Below, piece after piece: positions 45,379 to 58,101 of a DNA stretch of 64,000 nt. The translations under genes and the position numbers were made by a program. Each line of letters begins with the position of its first letter. Within the stretch, counting starts at the first letter, position 1. The notes under the pieces are model-generated. The model had not been told where the DNA came from and made no database searches. It saw only the letters and a list, made by a program, of their open reading frames with translations. Source of the DNA: Podaxis mareebaensis. Lineage: Eukaryota; Basidiomycota; Agaricomycetes; Agaricales; Agaricaceae. Location: contig JAEUWP010000113.1 of NCBI GenBank assembly GCA_018524725.1, positions 1 through 64,000 of the forward strand, read 5' to 3'.

Positions 45379-46630
45379 AGTGGTTAGGACCAAGGAACGA
45401 TAATGCAAAGAAAATGGACGCGTCGCGTCGCGTCAATCATTCGGCAAGTCCCGAGTAATATTGATCGTTTGGACCAGGTCACCAGACACATTGCCATAGC
45501 CTTGATGACCATCGCGGCGCATATCTTGGGAAGTATGTCATGGCCGCCCATGAGAACAGCTCAGTCGTCCCGACACGGCGGCACGTAATGATAATCCTAA
45601 AGATAAGTTGCTGAGATTTGATGCCCGGAGAAAAGGCCCTCAAACAACTGTTCTATAGGTCCAATTTCATCCGAATAGGTGCGCAAAACATTGATATAGT
45701 CCAAACATGGCATACTGGACGACAGTAGATCCTCATCACTGTTTCGTACGCGTGTATAGGCTTCACTAGGAGAAAACCCTTTGACTGATAAGGGTCTTTT
45801 CTTCCTCAAGAAAAGTGCATTCTTCGGATATATCCTCCGGCAACCGCGGGACCTAGAACACTCACACGAGCAGGAACCTATATGCGCCGCAGTCAGGAGT
45901 TCGTCGCAACCAGAAGTGAGTCGAAATGACATAGCAGAGTGACTATGAGTTTGAGGCGGAGAAATGGGAAGCACAATTAAACGTAGAAAATCCACGTACT
46001 ACCGTGCTTTGAGATAACAGCGAGAATGCCACCCTCAGGTCTCTCAATACAAGTCTGGTGGAACGAAGATTCAAATTCCAACCGGATGGGTGAGAATTCC
46101 ACACGTAGCATTCCCGATAGTCATCCTACCAACCGCAAAGGACTACGGAATCTCCGCGGAAAATAGCATTAATACAGTGTCGGAAGATATTTTCGCGGTA
46201 GGTATCGGAAGTAAAGTTCGATCCGGATATCCTTACCAACGCCGCGCGGACCGCGAAGTAGAGACTGCAGATGCATATCATCAGATGACTGCGTTGGGAG
46301 TCTGTAACGCAGCGGTTTGGGGTTGAACTCCACAGTGGGGTTGAACCAAGGTCCAAGAAGGAGAAGGTTTTTCGCTCCGTGCTAGCACTGGAGTTGTGAG
46401 ATTTGCACTATTGTTCGGGGAACCTACATACACATGCATCACTACACCTTCACTCTTGTGGTATTACTCAAGTCCGAAAACAAGGCACATTAAAAACGAG
46501 TGATTAATGCGTGGTCATCGGATGAAGAGCCAGTACCTGGAGCAACATATGGTATGTTTAGCACTCTCCTTATGTTATCTCACTCCTAGGAGCGGCTTAG
46601 GTGTGACTCACCCAGCGGAAACAAATGTAA
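45379..46630. other. 1.25 kb between MCM4 and the SDR gene
   Basis: One minus-strand open frame of 132 codons (45597-45995) has a Cys-rich patch (GSCSCECSRSRGC) but no known domain. It could be a small gene or chance. The rest shows nothing recognisable. Confidence 0.3.
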
Positions 46631-46638
46631 TATATAAA
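46631..46638 (+). promoter_or_regulatory. TATA box of the SDR gene
   Basis: TATATAAA 64 bases before the ATG at 46695. Confidence 0.6.
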
Positions 46639-46694
46639 GGTGCCATCCAAGCGGGTCAAATCCATACTTGCACCCATTCCTCTCACCAAAGAAA

Positions 46695-47850
46695 ATGGCT
46701 AATTCGTCCGGTCAACTTGTCTGGTTAATCACTGGTACCTCGTGAGTATCAGCATTGGGTATTGTGCCATCACCTCAATCATCTCCGCTCCCTATCATTT
46801 GCGTTACCGACTGTCCTCTGCTAGGTCCGGGATAGGGCGTTGCCTGGCCATCGCCGCTCTAAACCGTGGCGATAAAGTTATAGCAACGGGTCGTGCGCGT
46901 TCATTTTCTCAGCTCGACGACCTTAAACGGCGGGGGGCAGAAACGTTGGAACTTGATGTCTCTGCTCCTATTGGAGACCTCAAGAATATTGCCGCCCAAG
47001 CCGTGGCCATATATGGAAGGGTAGACGTAGTAGTGAACAATGCCGGTAGGTCCCACTAATTTTAGCACATACGCTTTCTCATGAGGACCTGTGTAGGATA
47101 TCTTCTTGCTGGTGCTATCGAAGACAAGACGTGAGACCCTCATTGCGTAGGCGAAGCTCCTTGGACTGACCTATAGTCTATCAGTCCTGAAGAAACTCTG
47201 CACCAGTTCACTACTAACACATTCGGTGCACTTAATGTCACTAGGGCGTTCCTTCCGTACATGCGCGAACGAAAAACAGGAACTGTAATATTCATCGGCT
47301 CGCTATCTGGTTGGCAATCTGTCCCCGGCGCTGGGATCTACTCTGCAACGAAGTTCGCTCTACGCGGTATGCAGCATGCCCTTCTGACTAATTCAACAAC
47401 TTCAGTCGACCATGTTTAGGTCTATCGTCAACACTCCACGACGAAATTGCGCCACTGGGTTTACGCAGCACCTGCATTGATTTTGGATACTTCCGCACCT
47501 CGGGTTTGGGGCCAGACAATATGAAATCGTGGGTTCTGGGCATTGAGGACTATCGGCCGCTACTGGAGCAAGTGGAGGCAATTGTACGAGGTCTGTCCTC
47601 TGAGTATGTGATTTATGCGATGCCCTCACATTCGTTGCTAGCATGTCATGGGAAACAACCAGGAGATCCCCAGAAAGGGGCTGAGATCGTAGTTGATCTT
47701 GTACGAGGCGAAGGGTCCGCGAAGGGCAAAGAGTTTCCGAGGTTCCTGTTGTTGGGGAGGGATTGCTATGAGCAGGTCAAGGAAAAATTAGAAAAGGCTC
47801 TTTTGGTCATTGAGGAGTGGAAGGAAGCAACTCAAAGCACGGATTTCTAG
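46695..47850 (+). CDS. Short-chain dehydrogenase/reductase (classical SDR), 304 aa
   Basis: Five exons in phase: 46695-46741, 46825-47045, 47097-47130, 47185-47366 and 47420-47850. The NAD(P)-binding TGTSSGIG is at 13-20 (split by intron 1), NNAG at 87-90, a Ser in GSLSG near 140, and the catalytic YSATK at 153-157. These are the complete classical SDR set. It probably oxidises or reduces a small alcohol or ketone in the cytosol; the substrate is unknown. The segment before GKQPGDPQKGAE reads through a possible short intron (about 47604-47641), but removing it would break the frame, so it was kept. This is the last CpG-normal gene before the repeat block. Confidence 0.9.
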
Positions 47851-48189
47851 TGGTACTATAGCGGGGCTTCGTTGTATTTGGAAACATCCCATGCTCACCT
47901 GAATATGTACGCAGACATATTTCCTGCTCTTGTATGAGCGTGCATCCCCTGTGGCCAATTAAAGATAAGATCGATGAGATCTAAAATTAGGGTGTGTCAA
48001 GCTCCGGTTTTCTTGGATCTTCGTCTCTTCGGAGCCACGAGCGTGTTAATCCAAACATACGAGAAGCCTAGTAATAAACAGTGCAGAGACTAAGACTCGG
48101 AGAAGGATGGTTGCAACAATGCAGCTCACTATATTTTCCATTGGAGTTCACAGAATCATGCTCACTCCCAACGGGACGTTGTATATATC
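47851..48189. other. Boundary between the gene island and CpG-poor repeats
   Basis: CG dinucleotides are frequent up to about 48100 and nearly absent beyond about 48610. No gene here. Confidence 0.5.
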
Positions 48190-48840
48190 AATCCCCCAGT
48201 CAATACTCATATACTGGACCTCCTTCACCACTATCTCAACCTACATGACCACTTCAACATGGCTGTCTTTGCATGTGCATGCGCAGCCTTTTGGGGGCAG
48301 TGTCATCTAGGAGAGCTCCTCCCAACTTCATCATCCCCATTCCGAGCAATTTTGGAAGCCATCCCAAATTGCCTTGCAATAAGGCTTTCTGAAAAGAACA
48401 AGACAGCATGGGTTCTACACCTTCCTTGCACCAAAACCAGCCCAAGAGGACAAGACATAATATTAGTACAATACAAATACCTCTCCAACTGCATTTTGGC
48501 CATTCAGCAACATTTACTTTGCAACATCATGCCATGCACATCAACCTTCTTTGCCTATTACACCAAGGGTCAAATCCATACACTCACAAAAAAGGCCTTC
48601 CTCGAGCACTGCAATCAGATATGGGCCAAATTTGGCCATCCCCACATCACTGGCCACTGTTTCCAAATCAGTGGTACTATGGAACTCCTATTGGCAAAAA
48701 TACCCCCAGAAATCATCAAAACCATGGGCTGATGGTCTTCTGATACCTTTCTCAAGTACTGGTGGTCAATTGAAGATATCATTCCCCTCCATGCTCAGAA
48801 CATCACCCCATGCTCCCCTCAACAAGCATTATGAAGGCAA
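48190..48840 (+). pseudogene. Crypton-like tyrosine recombinase, inactivated
   Basis: The translation resembles the tyrosine-recombinase proteins common in Agaricomycetes: AFWGQCHLGELLPTSSSPF, then LPCTKTSPRGQDI, GHCFQISGTMELLLAKIPP, and after a stop WSSDTFLKYWWSIEDIIPLH. In the family the first block carries the catalytic Arg (C-R-LGEL; here His), the second the H-x-x-R (here Gln), the third GRW (here a TGA stop at 48730-48732) and YWR (here YWW). Only the Tyr and His are kept, so the enzyme must be dead. The N-terminal part upstream of 48190 was not found. Confidence 0.72.
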
Positions 48841-48918
48841 CCAACTTCCTTGAGGGGGTTAGCCACAGCCTCATGGGATTGTAATGGCTGTGCAGTTGGT
48901 GGGTGACCCATCTGTGTT

Positions 48919-49054
48919 CCCCTTCAGCTTCACAAACCAGTTGTCAGGGGTCTCCTCAACCTCTGATCCACCTGGTTATCTATTTTGCACACTACCCAAA
49001 CTGTTCCTCACAAATAAACTCATATAATAAATCTACCCCACTGTCACTTCAGAT
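48919..49054 (+). repeat. Direct repeat, copy A
   Basis: Contains CCTGGTTATCTATTTTGCAC and the 84 bases from 48971 to 49054, which recur at 50361-50444 with one difference. The left part also matches, with a 22-base gap. It may be an LTR or the end of a non-autonomous element. Confidence 0.65.
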
Positions 49055-49086
49055 TGCACCTGGCAAAGAATCAAGCCAGGTGCAAT
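49053..49086. repeat. Perfect 12-bp hairpin
   Basis: ATTGCACCTGGC (49053-49064) and GCCAGGTGCAAT (49075-49086) are exact reverse complements with a 10-base loop, at the right edge of direct repeat A. It is absent after copy B. Confidence 0.6.
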
Positions 49087-49092
49087 TTCTCA

Positions 49093-50053
49093 TGTCAATG
49101 CTTCTTGATCTTCTACCACCACCACCTGGCCATGGGAATTCACCACCCCTGCACTATGCCAGACTCTACTCTACTGAACACCTCACACTAATCAACATTG
49201 TCCTCCATTGGGCCTCTTTTATGACCCAATTCTTTGTCCATATTATCAACATTATCCTATCTCCCTCTTTCTTCTCTTATTGGAGCAGATTGTGACAGGT
49301 TTCACAGTTTGCTCATCTTGCTCTGCTGGAGGCATTGAGAGCCCTCTTCAACCTGCTTTCAACACTTTCTAAGCCAGCATGGGCTCCACCCTAACAAGAC
49401 CCATGCTCTGCTTTGCACAGAACCCACTTTGTGGGTGTGCAACCCATACCCTTGAATTGGAGACCCATTTAGGGAGGGGAGTCAACACCCACCCAAAGAG
49501 GTTGCATCCCCACATGAACCTCACCTAGTTGGGGAGATAGTTGGCCTTGTTGATTGCCCAGGGTATGGGGCAGACATGATTGTTGGTATAGATGTGGGAC
49601 ACTGGGACTGGACACAGGGGGGTAGCAGGGTAGGATTGGGGATAGGGGATGGATCTGCATAGTGGAAGGCAGGGTCACTCATTGATACTTATTTTCTTTT
49701 TCCAGTCCAGACAAATACATCAAGTGGAATGCCACAGGCTGGACCCAGAGAATGGGGTGGAACTCCTCTGAAATCTGGAGGTCTGAGGAACATGCCCATC
49801 AGCAAAGCTAGTAGTACACCAACTATTCAGGCAACTGACAGCTGGAAGCTTCAGTGCCCATGCTGCTAAGCAGAGTGAGGCCCCTGGAGTCAGCAGGGGT
49901 GGTGGTTTGTAGGATGGATTGATGAGAGAGGTGTAGCCTACCTTGATGGACTGCTATCAAGCTCTGGTTAATAGGATAGCATAGACACTTCCCATAGTTC
50001 AATGGCCATGCTGGCATTGACCAGAATAGAACTGATCCCGAAAAAAAAAAAAA
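49093..50053 (+). mobile_element. Poly(A)-tailed retroinsertion with 11-bp target duplication
   Basis: A run of 13 A (50041-50053) ends a 961-bp segment flanked by GCAATTTCTCA on both sides (49082-49092 and 50054-50064). This is the layout left by LINE-driven insertion. No coding domain was recognised inside, so it is a SINE-like, 5'-truncated LINE or other non-autonomous copy. Confidence 0.55.
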
Positions 50054-50285
50054 GCAATTTCTCACATCCAATGTGACTGTCACAGGCTTTACATTCTGTA
50101 GACTAGCCTATACCCCCTTTTTGCTTGCCTACTCACTCAGATACAGTCTTGCTGACTCTTACCTCAACTTCTGGTGCTCACTTTATTCTCACCCACCACC
50201 TCCCCATCATAAATTGGAGATCCATTCAGGAAGTACCCAGATATGCTGTGAATCAAAGGGAGCATCCAGGCAACCTGTCTGCATT

Positions 50286-50444
50286 CCCCTTTGGCTTCAC
50301 AAACTAGTTGTCAGAGGTCTCCTTGACCTCTGATCCACCACTCCTAATCCCTTCTGCATACCTGGTTATCTATTTTGCACACTACCCAAACTGTTCCTCA
50401 CAAATAAACTCATATAATAAATCTACCCCCCTGTCACTTCAGAT
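50286..50444 (+). repeat. Direct repeat, copy B
   Basis: Partner of 48919-49054, same orientation, about 1.39 kb apart. It includes a 22-base insertion relative to copy A. Confidence 0.65.
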
Positions 50445-53400
50445 GCAAGATGCCAAACTTTCTTTGACTATTTTGGTAGAGCCCCTCTTTCAGCATAAAT
50501 CAGTGGCAATTTATGTCTCCTTATTGCTTGTTTATCATCCTTGACACTTGCAACAAAATGAATGGTGAATGTTATAACCAATCCTGTCTTGAATGTCCTG
50601 AGATCCATCATTACTTATATCATTCAGCAAGCAAAGCACATCACTGTCATTGCATGCTGGAATAGCCATAATATTGGTGGGACTCAGCCATCCACTGGGG
50701 GTCATTGGGTAGTTGGTCAAGTCAATATCTGTCTTCCACAATGTATATGTGAAATGCATCCTTCTACAATGCATTATGACATGTTGTCTTTGTCTTTGCC
50801 TTCTCATACTCATCTCACTGTAATCAAGCTGCATGACCCCTCACCATAAGTAATCTAAGTTGCTCATCATCATAGACAATGAGTCACTCAGATATTCTGT
50901 ATTCATTGCTGACAAGCATGAACACAATATTGTCAGTGCAAGGAGGCTAGATGCACAGTGTGTCAAGGTTAGTCCAAGTTAGTTATTATACAAATTACTT
51001 AACTGACAAACTGTATGTACCTTGACTGTTCTGCCAGAATGACTAAAGTGTTACAATCCACTCATCCAGGATGTGTAATGGAGCCCTGAGCAGAGGGTGT
51101 CCTCAGAGACAAGAATGGGTGGTGGAATCCCTTGTCTTCAGAACAGTAGTAATGGAGGGGGAAGGATCCAGGTCAGAGGGGTCAGATTGATAAGGCTTGG
51201 AAGGGATCTGAAAGCTCTGACACAACAGGATTGTCACCACAATATCATCTTAGTGAATGAGACTATCAAGTGCAACCTTGTCTCAGCCCTTAACTGGCAG
51301 AGTGAGTAGCATGCAGCCATGGAAACAGAGGGGCAGATACACATCTGGACACTGTTGCTATGGGTCACCTCAACATTCACAAGATGATTCAGGGACTGGC
51401 ACTCATCACCAGGGAATATGTGTAAACTGCCTTGATAGACATTTCATGGGCTGTGAGAATTACATTTAAATTTGTTGGTAGGTGATAAATGGCATATGTA
51501 GTCCAAGACTAGCCAACCAATCCAGTACCAAAGGATACACCATTGGCACAGTCTACCTATATCAGGAGTGACATGGCATGCATGACTTGCCAGATTCTAA
51601 ATTGAACTGCTTAATTTTCCTTGTATTTCAGCTGTCATGGCCAATGTTCTAAGCTACAACTTATATCATAACCAGCTACAAATCAACCAGCTACAAATCA
51701 CTGATTCCAAGATGCATTGTTATTTGAGGTAAGACTATATGCAAACAACAAAAGGGAAAATGCCCCATACCAAGACCCTATGATTCCCAAGGGGAGGATT
51801 ACTTGGACAGTCCTGCCCATGTATTTGTTCATGAATTTACAGTAAGCAGCACCTTTGCTCAAGGCTTTCTCAATGAGGTGTTCCATTTGGCTTCCAGCTG
51901 CCCTCTTTGCCATAGTTCTGAGTCTGAGTGTCAACAATGTCAACTATTTGTATTCATATAAGCAGTGTCTTACCTTCTGTAGTAGCACCCAGGTGCATGT
52001 CCCACAGCAACCACCCACCATGAGTTATCATCATCACCTTGTCTCAGAGGTGCAAGAAGGTGTGCTATATAATGAGGAATATGGACAAATTCTCCCTCAC
52101 ACATCCACATGAATCCCTTCATATATAAGTCAATGAATCCTGCTACAGTGGCCATGCTACTCCACCTTTTGTACAAGACTAGCAAGTGTAGTGCACACCA
52201 CCCATGCCTTACAGCTATAACACTTGGATGAATGAGTTTAATGAATAGTTGTGTTCCAGTAGCAAGAGATGTACTAGTCTTGGTACACCCCTGGATATCA
52301 CCCTTGAGTAACCACCCACCAGCACCCAGGGTCATGGTGACTCATGTTGACATTCCAAAGCCAGTTTGCAGGTCCTATGGGGGAGCCTCTGCAGTGACAT
52401 GACCATGACAGGTAGCATTAGAAGCAATTGTAATGGAACCAGAGGAAATCCCTGAAGGACCTATAAACTTGTGAGAAAGGTGGTGGGGAACATTCCTATT
52501 AATTCTTACATGGTGTTGCAGTACATGTGGAAGGAGTGGGCAGTGTGATGATACCATTGGGGATGAGTATGGAGGGGTGGAGGAGGATTTTGACATTACT
52601 GCTGCTGCTGTCTGGATTGCATGTAGAATTAGTTTTATAATGCTTGCCTCAAGTTGTGCAGACTTACAATCACTTGTCATTGCAGCTGAGTCTTGGAGTG
52701 AGTGTAGGAGGGTTGGGGAGGAGTGGTGCAGACAATGTGGCAGGAGTGTGAGGGATAAGTATTCAAAAATGGAGCCTAAACAATTGACTTTGATTTTAGT
52801 TTGATTCTCAGATGATATTGATAACCTTGAGCCTTGGGGTGTGCTCCTCAAAGACTACATTGCTCCACCTTCTATGGAATGCTGTCATTGTTGTCGCATC
52901 ACATTTGGCTCCCATTGCAGGTTCTAAATTAGAAGAATCAAAAAAAGTAAAACATTCTTTGAGGTAGGTCAAGTGATCAGGTACTCTTGGGAAAAATAAC
53001 CTAACCTACTTTGGAGTCCAGAGGTACCAAATAGGAATGGGAGCATCACTACTGTTAATCTCCAAACACAAAGAACATCTGCATGCTACCACAAGTCCAT
53101 AGAATAGGTTAGCCATGTTCTGCAGTGGATCTGCCCTTGAGTGGGCTGCAACCACCTTTGTGCTCACCTTTATCCATAATCACTGGAAAGATCAAGTGGG
53201 CCTGAGATGGCTGGGAAGATCCTTGAAGCTGAACATTTAATCTGTCTGTGATGGTTGTATTGGTTAGAAACTATTCACCATGTTTGAAGAAACCTTTGAC
53301 ATCACCTTTCAAGAACTTCTTGAGGCTATCCCATCAGTCAATGTGTGAATGCTTGACTATTTCATTGACACATTTGTCTGTCTTCCTTGTAAAGTCCTTT

Positions 53401-54443
53401 CTGTAAGTCAATCAGACTCAGATACATGGTGAGATTCTGACCAGTTGTCTCCTTGAAGTGTGAAGGCCTGGCTATACAGGTCAGAACAGCCAATGGCTAT
53501 GAATTTAATGTTGTCTTGCTGGAGGTACACAAAGCAGCCCCAGATTTTTTTTTCTTTTGGGAGTGAGGGGTAATGTGGCTGATCCATGCTAATAGGGGAC
53601 AGTCATCAACAACCAGTTTGTGAAGTTTGACACTATGGTCCATGGCAAATGCTGTTGTCTATGCTTAAATGCACAGAACTGGATAACAATTTGGGTAAGT
53701 ATGCATCCCATCATCTCACTAATGGACACTTACAGGCAAGTTAGACCTCAAAGCAATCAATTCTGCAATTGAGAAGCTGCTTGATCCTGCAATGTGGAGT
53801 TTGTATAGAATCACATAGGACTTAGCTCATTAGTAGCTGTGACTCATATACATGACCAAGTAGCTGTTGTTAGGGTGAATATTCTTGTGATTACTACTTC
53901 ATGTACCTTCTCTGTGGATGCAGATAGAAGTTTTGGACTGTTCAGTCACAGAAGAGATAGCAGAAAGGCAGTCTTGGAGGTGGAGACCACAGGAAGAGGG
54001 ATTATCCACCATACAACCATTCTCTACAAATACTCACCAAATAATGGTAACAACAACAGCAGTAACAACAATAGTAACAGTAATGGTAGAAACAAACTAG
54101 GGAGTTGACCAACATAGCACTTGACAGGAAATTACACAACTTTTGGGGGAGATTTGTGGTTAGCCCCTGAAGTGAGCATTGACTGAGCTATCATAGGAAT
54201 GAACAGGTCAATACACAAGTCCATTGATTACCCTAGACATGTACTTAAATTTCTGTACATTTGTCTGTGATGATGAGAGTTACATTAGAAATATTTACAT
54301 CTACGACAAATAAAACAAATCATCTGTCAATTGGGTGTTGGTCAAAGTAGGGTCAATACACCCAGTTATAGGCAGTCTACAAAAGAGCTGAATCCAGAGT
54401 TTCTACAGCTTATGTTGGGTCCCAGCACTATCTATGCTAAGAT
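50445..54443. other. 4 kb of decayed repeat without a named gene
   Basis: Short frames on both strands; the longest (52375-52851, minus) has no family resemblance I can name. An AAC/AGT-rich simple stretch lies at about 54045-54090. Probably old transposon matter. Confidence 0.35.
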
Positions 54444-57300
54444 CTAGTTGTCCACTACCATGTCACCCTCTGGAACTGCAAAGAAAGGCTGAGAATACTG
54501 CTTGAGGAGGATGTGGGGAGCAGGCAGGTGATTGGGAGCTTCTGGCCAATGAGTATAAGTGTTGCTAGATGATTTTTTTGCTGATGTCAGCCACATCTTA
54601 TCCACCTGAGCATTTGGCATCCAGCTCCATTTCCTAAGCCATCTCCAAAATTCTTTCTGGATATCTTCAATGAGTTCATTATTGTCTCTGTTTCTTTTGA
54701 GGAGCATCATCCACTGTTGATAGTATAGCAACTGGTTGTAGTTCTGGACAGCACTGGATATCTTGTGACCAAGAGGAGGAAAGAGCCACTTGAAGCTCAT
54801 TTCCCATTCAGTCTTTGATGCATTCTTGTAATATACAGCAGTGAAGATCTCTGAGAGCCAGAGATTCATGTATGGATCTTCTTTACCTGACTGTCACTGA
54901 ATATCATTGAGTTTGAGATAAGAAGGGTTGGTCATGCCATGCTGATTGGGTGATTTTGAAGTGAGGTTGGAGATGAATTGGCACCATAGTGTCGAGAGTA
55001 TGGTGTCAATATCTTGAGGTCCATTCTTGGGGGGTGGAGATTCCCAGTCCTCAATGTCAGAAGTGTTGTCATCAATGCCAACAATGAGGGTGTGACCTTG
55101 AGTAGCAAGATTGAATAAGTTGGGCTCTGGGGCAATAGTCAGCTTGACATAGATCAGCAGTTTTCATTTGGCCATTGTAAAACATGTAGCTGCAATAACA
55201 TTCCTGTTGACTATGCCCAAGTTTTGATACTTTGCTTTGAGCACTACAATACTCATTCCATTGAACCAAAATTTGAATGCTGGCTCACTAAGAACATGAC
55301 CACCAAATCATGCATAGGGAACATTGCCAAGCATGAGTTGTTGGAAGAAGATGCAGCCATATAGATTGTAAGGAGCTCAGCAGGGGGGTGGGAGGTCACC
55401 TTCATCAGCTGATTCTTCATCTTTGTGTTGCCAGGTGGGACAAACACATACATTGTAGGTGAGAACATCAAGATCTGCATCATCTGCCTCTGTGATAGGA
55501 AGAATAGCATCCATGAGGTTCCTGGATGCAGGACCATCCTTGGGATGAGCATGTAAACCATTGAGCAGCCATATACATGCAGCTGTCAGAAGAAGAGCTT
55601 CAGGGGTGAATTGATTCACAGAGTCTCCCCCTTCCTGAAGAGAGAGCATTTGACTGATAGCCATTATTTGGATGATGTGGAAGTTCCTAGAAGTGGCAAT
55701 GTCAGATTGAAACAAAACAACTTTTACTGTGACTTACCACTATTCTTCATGAGTGAATGAGCATAGGCAGCTATGAATAATGGTGGGGTCAAATTCTAGG
55801 AGAGCAAGTGTGGTGAATTGATATGGAACCCTAGCTTCAAGACATGCACTAGAAGCATTCACATCTCTGGCCTTATTGTAGATATCATGGATGCCATTGA
55901 TGGTTTTGGTCAGCTGAATGCATCCTAATGCTTCCCTAGTGGTGAGGAACTTTGCATGGTGGGAACTATCAGTGTTGTACACAATGGATTTATCAGTGGT
56001 GTATGCCTGCAAATACTTTGCCTGAAACTCCCCTTCCACTTGAGCACCAGGGACAATGTGAAAGCCACTGATGGAAGTCAGGTGACTAGCCAGGTCCCTG
56101 GAATACTTGCTAGAGTTGATTTGGGTTATTCTTTCTGTGTGGAAATCAGAGATATGCAATGCTTGTTGGGCAACAAGGTGGTGTGTCACTGTAATCCATT
56201 GTAGGCACTCCTGCCTGTCGCTGATGATTTGGATGCCCACATCAATGTACCAATCTCCAAGTTGAGGGGTGTTATCCATGAGTTGAGTGTTGTGGAAGAA
56301 TTCTGCAAGATAATGCCTAGCTGATAGAGGATCAGCTTGGTGCATAGTGGCATGCTTTATGCCTTGTATTGTGTGCATAACAAAGAAGTTTTTGGCCCAA
56401 GAAATGTTTCCATCAGCTTCATTGTGGAGGGGAGAGGTCTCCAACTCAAATCAGACCTGGTCCAAAAGCTTGCCAATGACATCTGCTCAGATGATTTTTG
56501 TGGACCAGGCATGCCCTCCCCTGCTCTTTTCTGCTCAAACCTTTTCTGTAGCATATGTAGCTGGCCATTCTGAGGCAGTTGCATGCCCAAACAAGTGTAG
56601 AATTGCAGGACAGAGGCCATTTTCATACCAGAAGGCACACTGGTCTTTGGTCAGCTGATGGGGCAATTGGGAGTTGGAACATTTGGGGTTCCAAAGTTTG
56701 GGAAAGAAGATGTTCAAGTGATGCCTTGTGCCAAAATATCCAAACTCAAAGTTCAGTATATGATGGAATTCAACTTGTTTCACTTGCTAAAAGGAAACAA
56801 TATAAGTTAAATCACTGATCATAGACAACAAACCCTGAAGACTTACATGTTCATACATGATAGTATGTGTCATATGAATAGAAGAGGTCAATGCAAAGGT
56901 AGGGTGGGGGACAGCATAGACAGAAATAGGGCTGTTGACCAGAATCTCCTCTGAGATACTGATTGCAGAGTCATAGTCACAAGAAATTCTAAGGGGATGG
57001 TCTTTGGTGACAGAATTCTGAATGGGATCTATGAAAACTTGTCTCTTGTTCCCATTGTTGTTGTCAAACTCCCCAGTAAGGATGCATCAGATGAAACCAC
57101 TGTAGTCCTCATCCTCATAGAGTCTGTTAGCACACACAGTAAATTGACAAAGAGTGTGAGAAATAGTTGGTAAGGTATTGTATAGGGCAGCCATGGTAAA
57201 CTGAAGACTGGGGCACTTCATGCATGAGCTTCAAGAATAATTCAATATATGGAGAGGAGTAACTGTGTACATGGCCAAGGTGCAACAGATACAATAATGT
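54444..57300 (-). pseudogene. Large decayed gene of an unnamed repeated Agaricomycete family
   Basis: Minus-strand frames in order: MTHTIMYEH; FGTRHHLNIFFPKLWNPK; WYENGLCPAILHL and EWPATYATE; then a 234-codon frame (56444-55740) with FFVMHTIQGIKHATMHQA, GDWYIDVGIQI, SSKYSRDLASHL and LEARVPYQFTTLALLEFDP; then further frames to 54444. I recall similar long proteins occurring in many copies in mushroom genomes, but I know no name or function. Frame changes, and a TAG after FTHEE where a Trp-Trp would be natural just before a GT donor at about 55735, mark decay. Some breaks may be unrecognised introns. Confidence 0.5.
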
Positions 57301-58101
57301 CTGTGTGGTCAAGTAAATGGCCTGACTTTTGCAGAATAAAGATTAGTTGAAGAATCCTGCTAGGAGATACATAATACTGACTGACTCAGAAATTCAGATA
57401 TAGAGGACAAGGTAGAGGCAATTGCATAGCAACAATTGTGTGTTCATGGGGTGGGATTCTGATACTGATTGAAGATATTCTGTTGTTAAAATAAGGCAAT
57501 CAGATAAAAAATGGAACATGGATGAAATAAGATTGCAGTACATCTGTGGGTGCTGGACATGCTTCATTCCTGTATTGTCAAGTGGATCCAAGGACATTGG
57601 GCTTAGGACCCTGTACACAGGGAAGACTAGCAATCTTGTTCAGATGGTGAGATTCAACCTTGATGAAGAGAACTCAGTAACAACAACAGGAAATAACAGG
57701 AAATAGTGTCATACCAACAATAAGTCCAGACCCATAGAAACATAGCCCATAGAGATGGGCCCTCAGGGCAAATCCAATCAGGGACCAGCATTCAACTGCT
57801 TGGTGGGGTCAGGGGAGGGATGGGTGAATTACCATTGGCAATTCTTCAAAGATGTGGCAGTAGTTTGATTGAGCAGGGACAAATTGTAATTCAAGAGTTA
57901 CAATATCCCATTGATGATAGATCTAATGCAAGACATGCACAGTGACAATAGATCTGGAGAGCAGTTGACTACCCCATTGACAAAATGTTCATTGACATGT
58001 AAGACAAAGGAAGCACCTTCCTTTCTCAGTAACTACCACTATTGTTTCAGTGGCTCAGTTATTCATAGCACAAGGAATAAAGCAACTCATTCTAATTTAC
58101 T
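57301..58101. other. 0.8 kb between the decayed gene and the LINE
   Basis: No recognised gene. It may include the 5' untranslated part of the LINE. Confidence 0.35.

Noticed and set aside
47604..47641. Short GT-AG intron in the SDR gene
   Set aside because: 38 nt is very short and its removal shifts the frame before the conserved GKQPGDP stretch.
53839..54108. Open frame with an Asn-rich end
   Set aside because: The Asn run comes from an AAC/AGT simple repeat; no domain and a CpG-depleted, decayed context.
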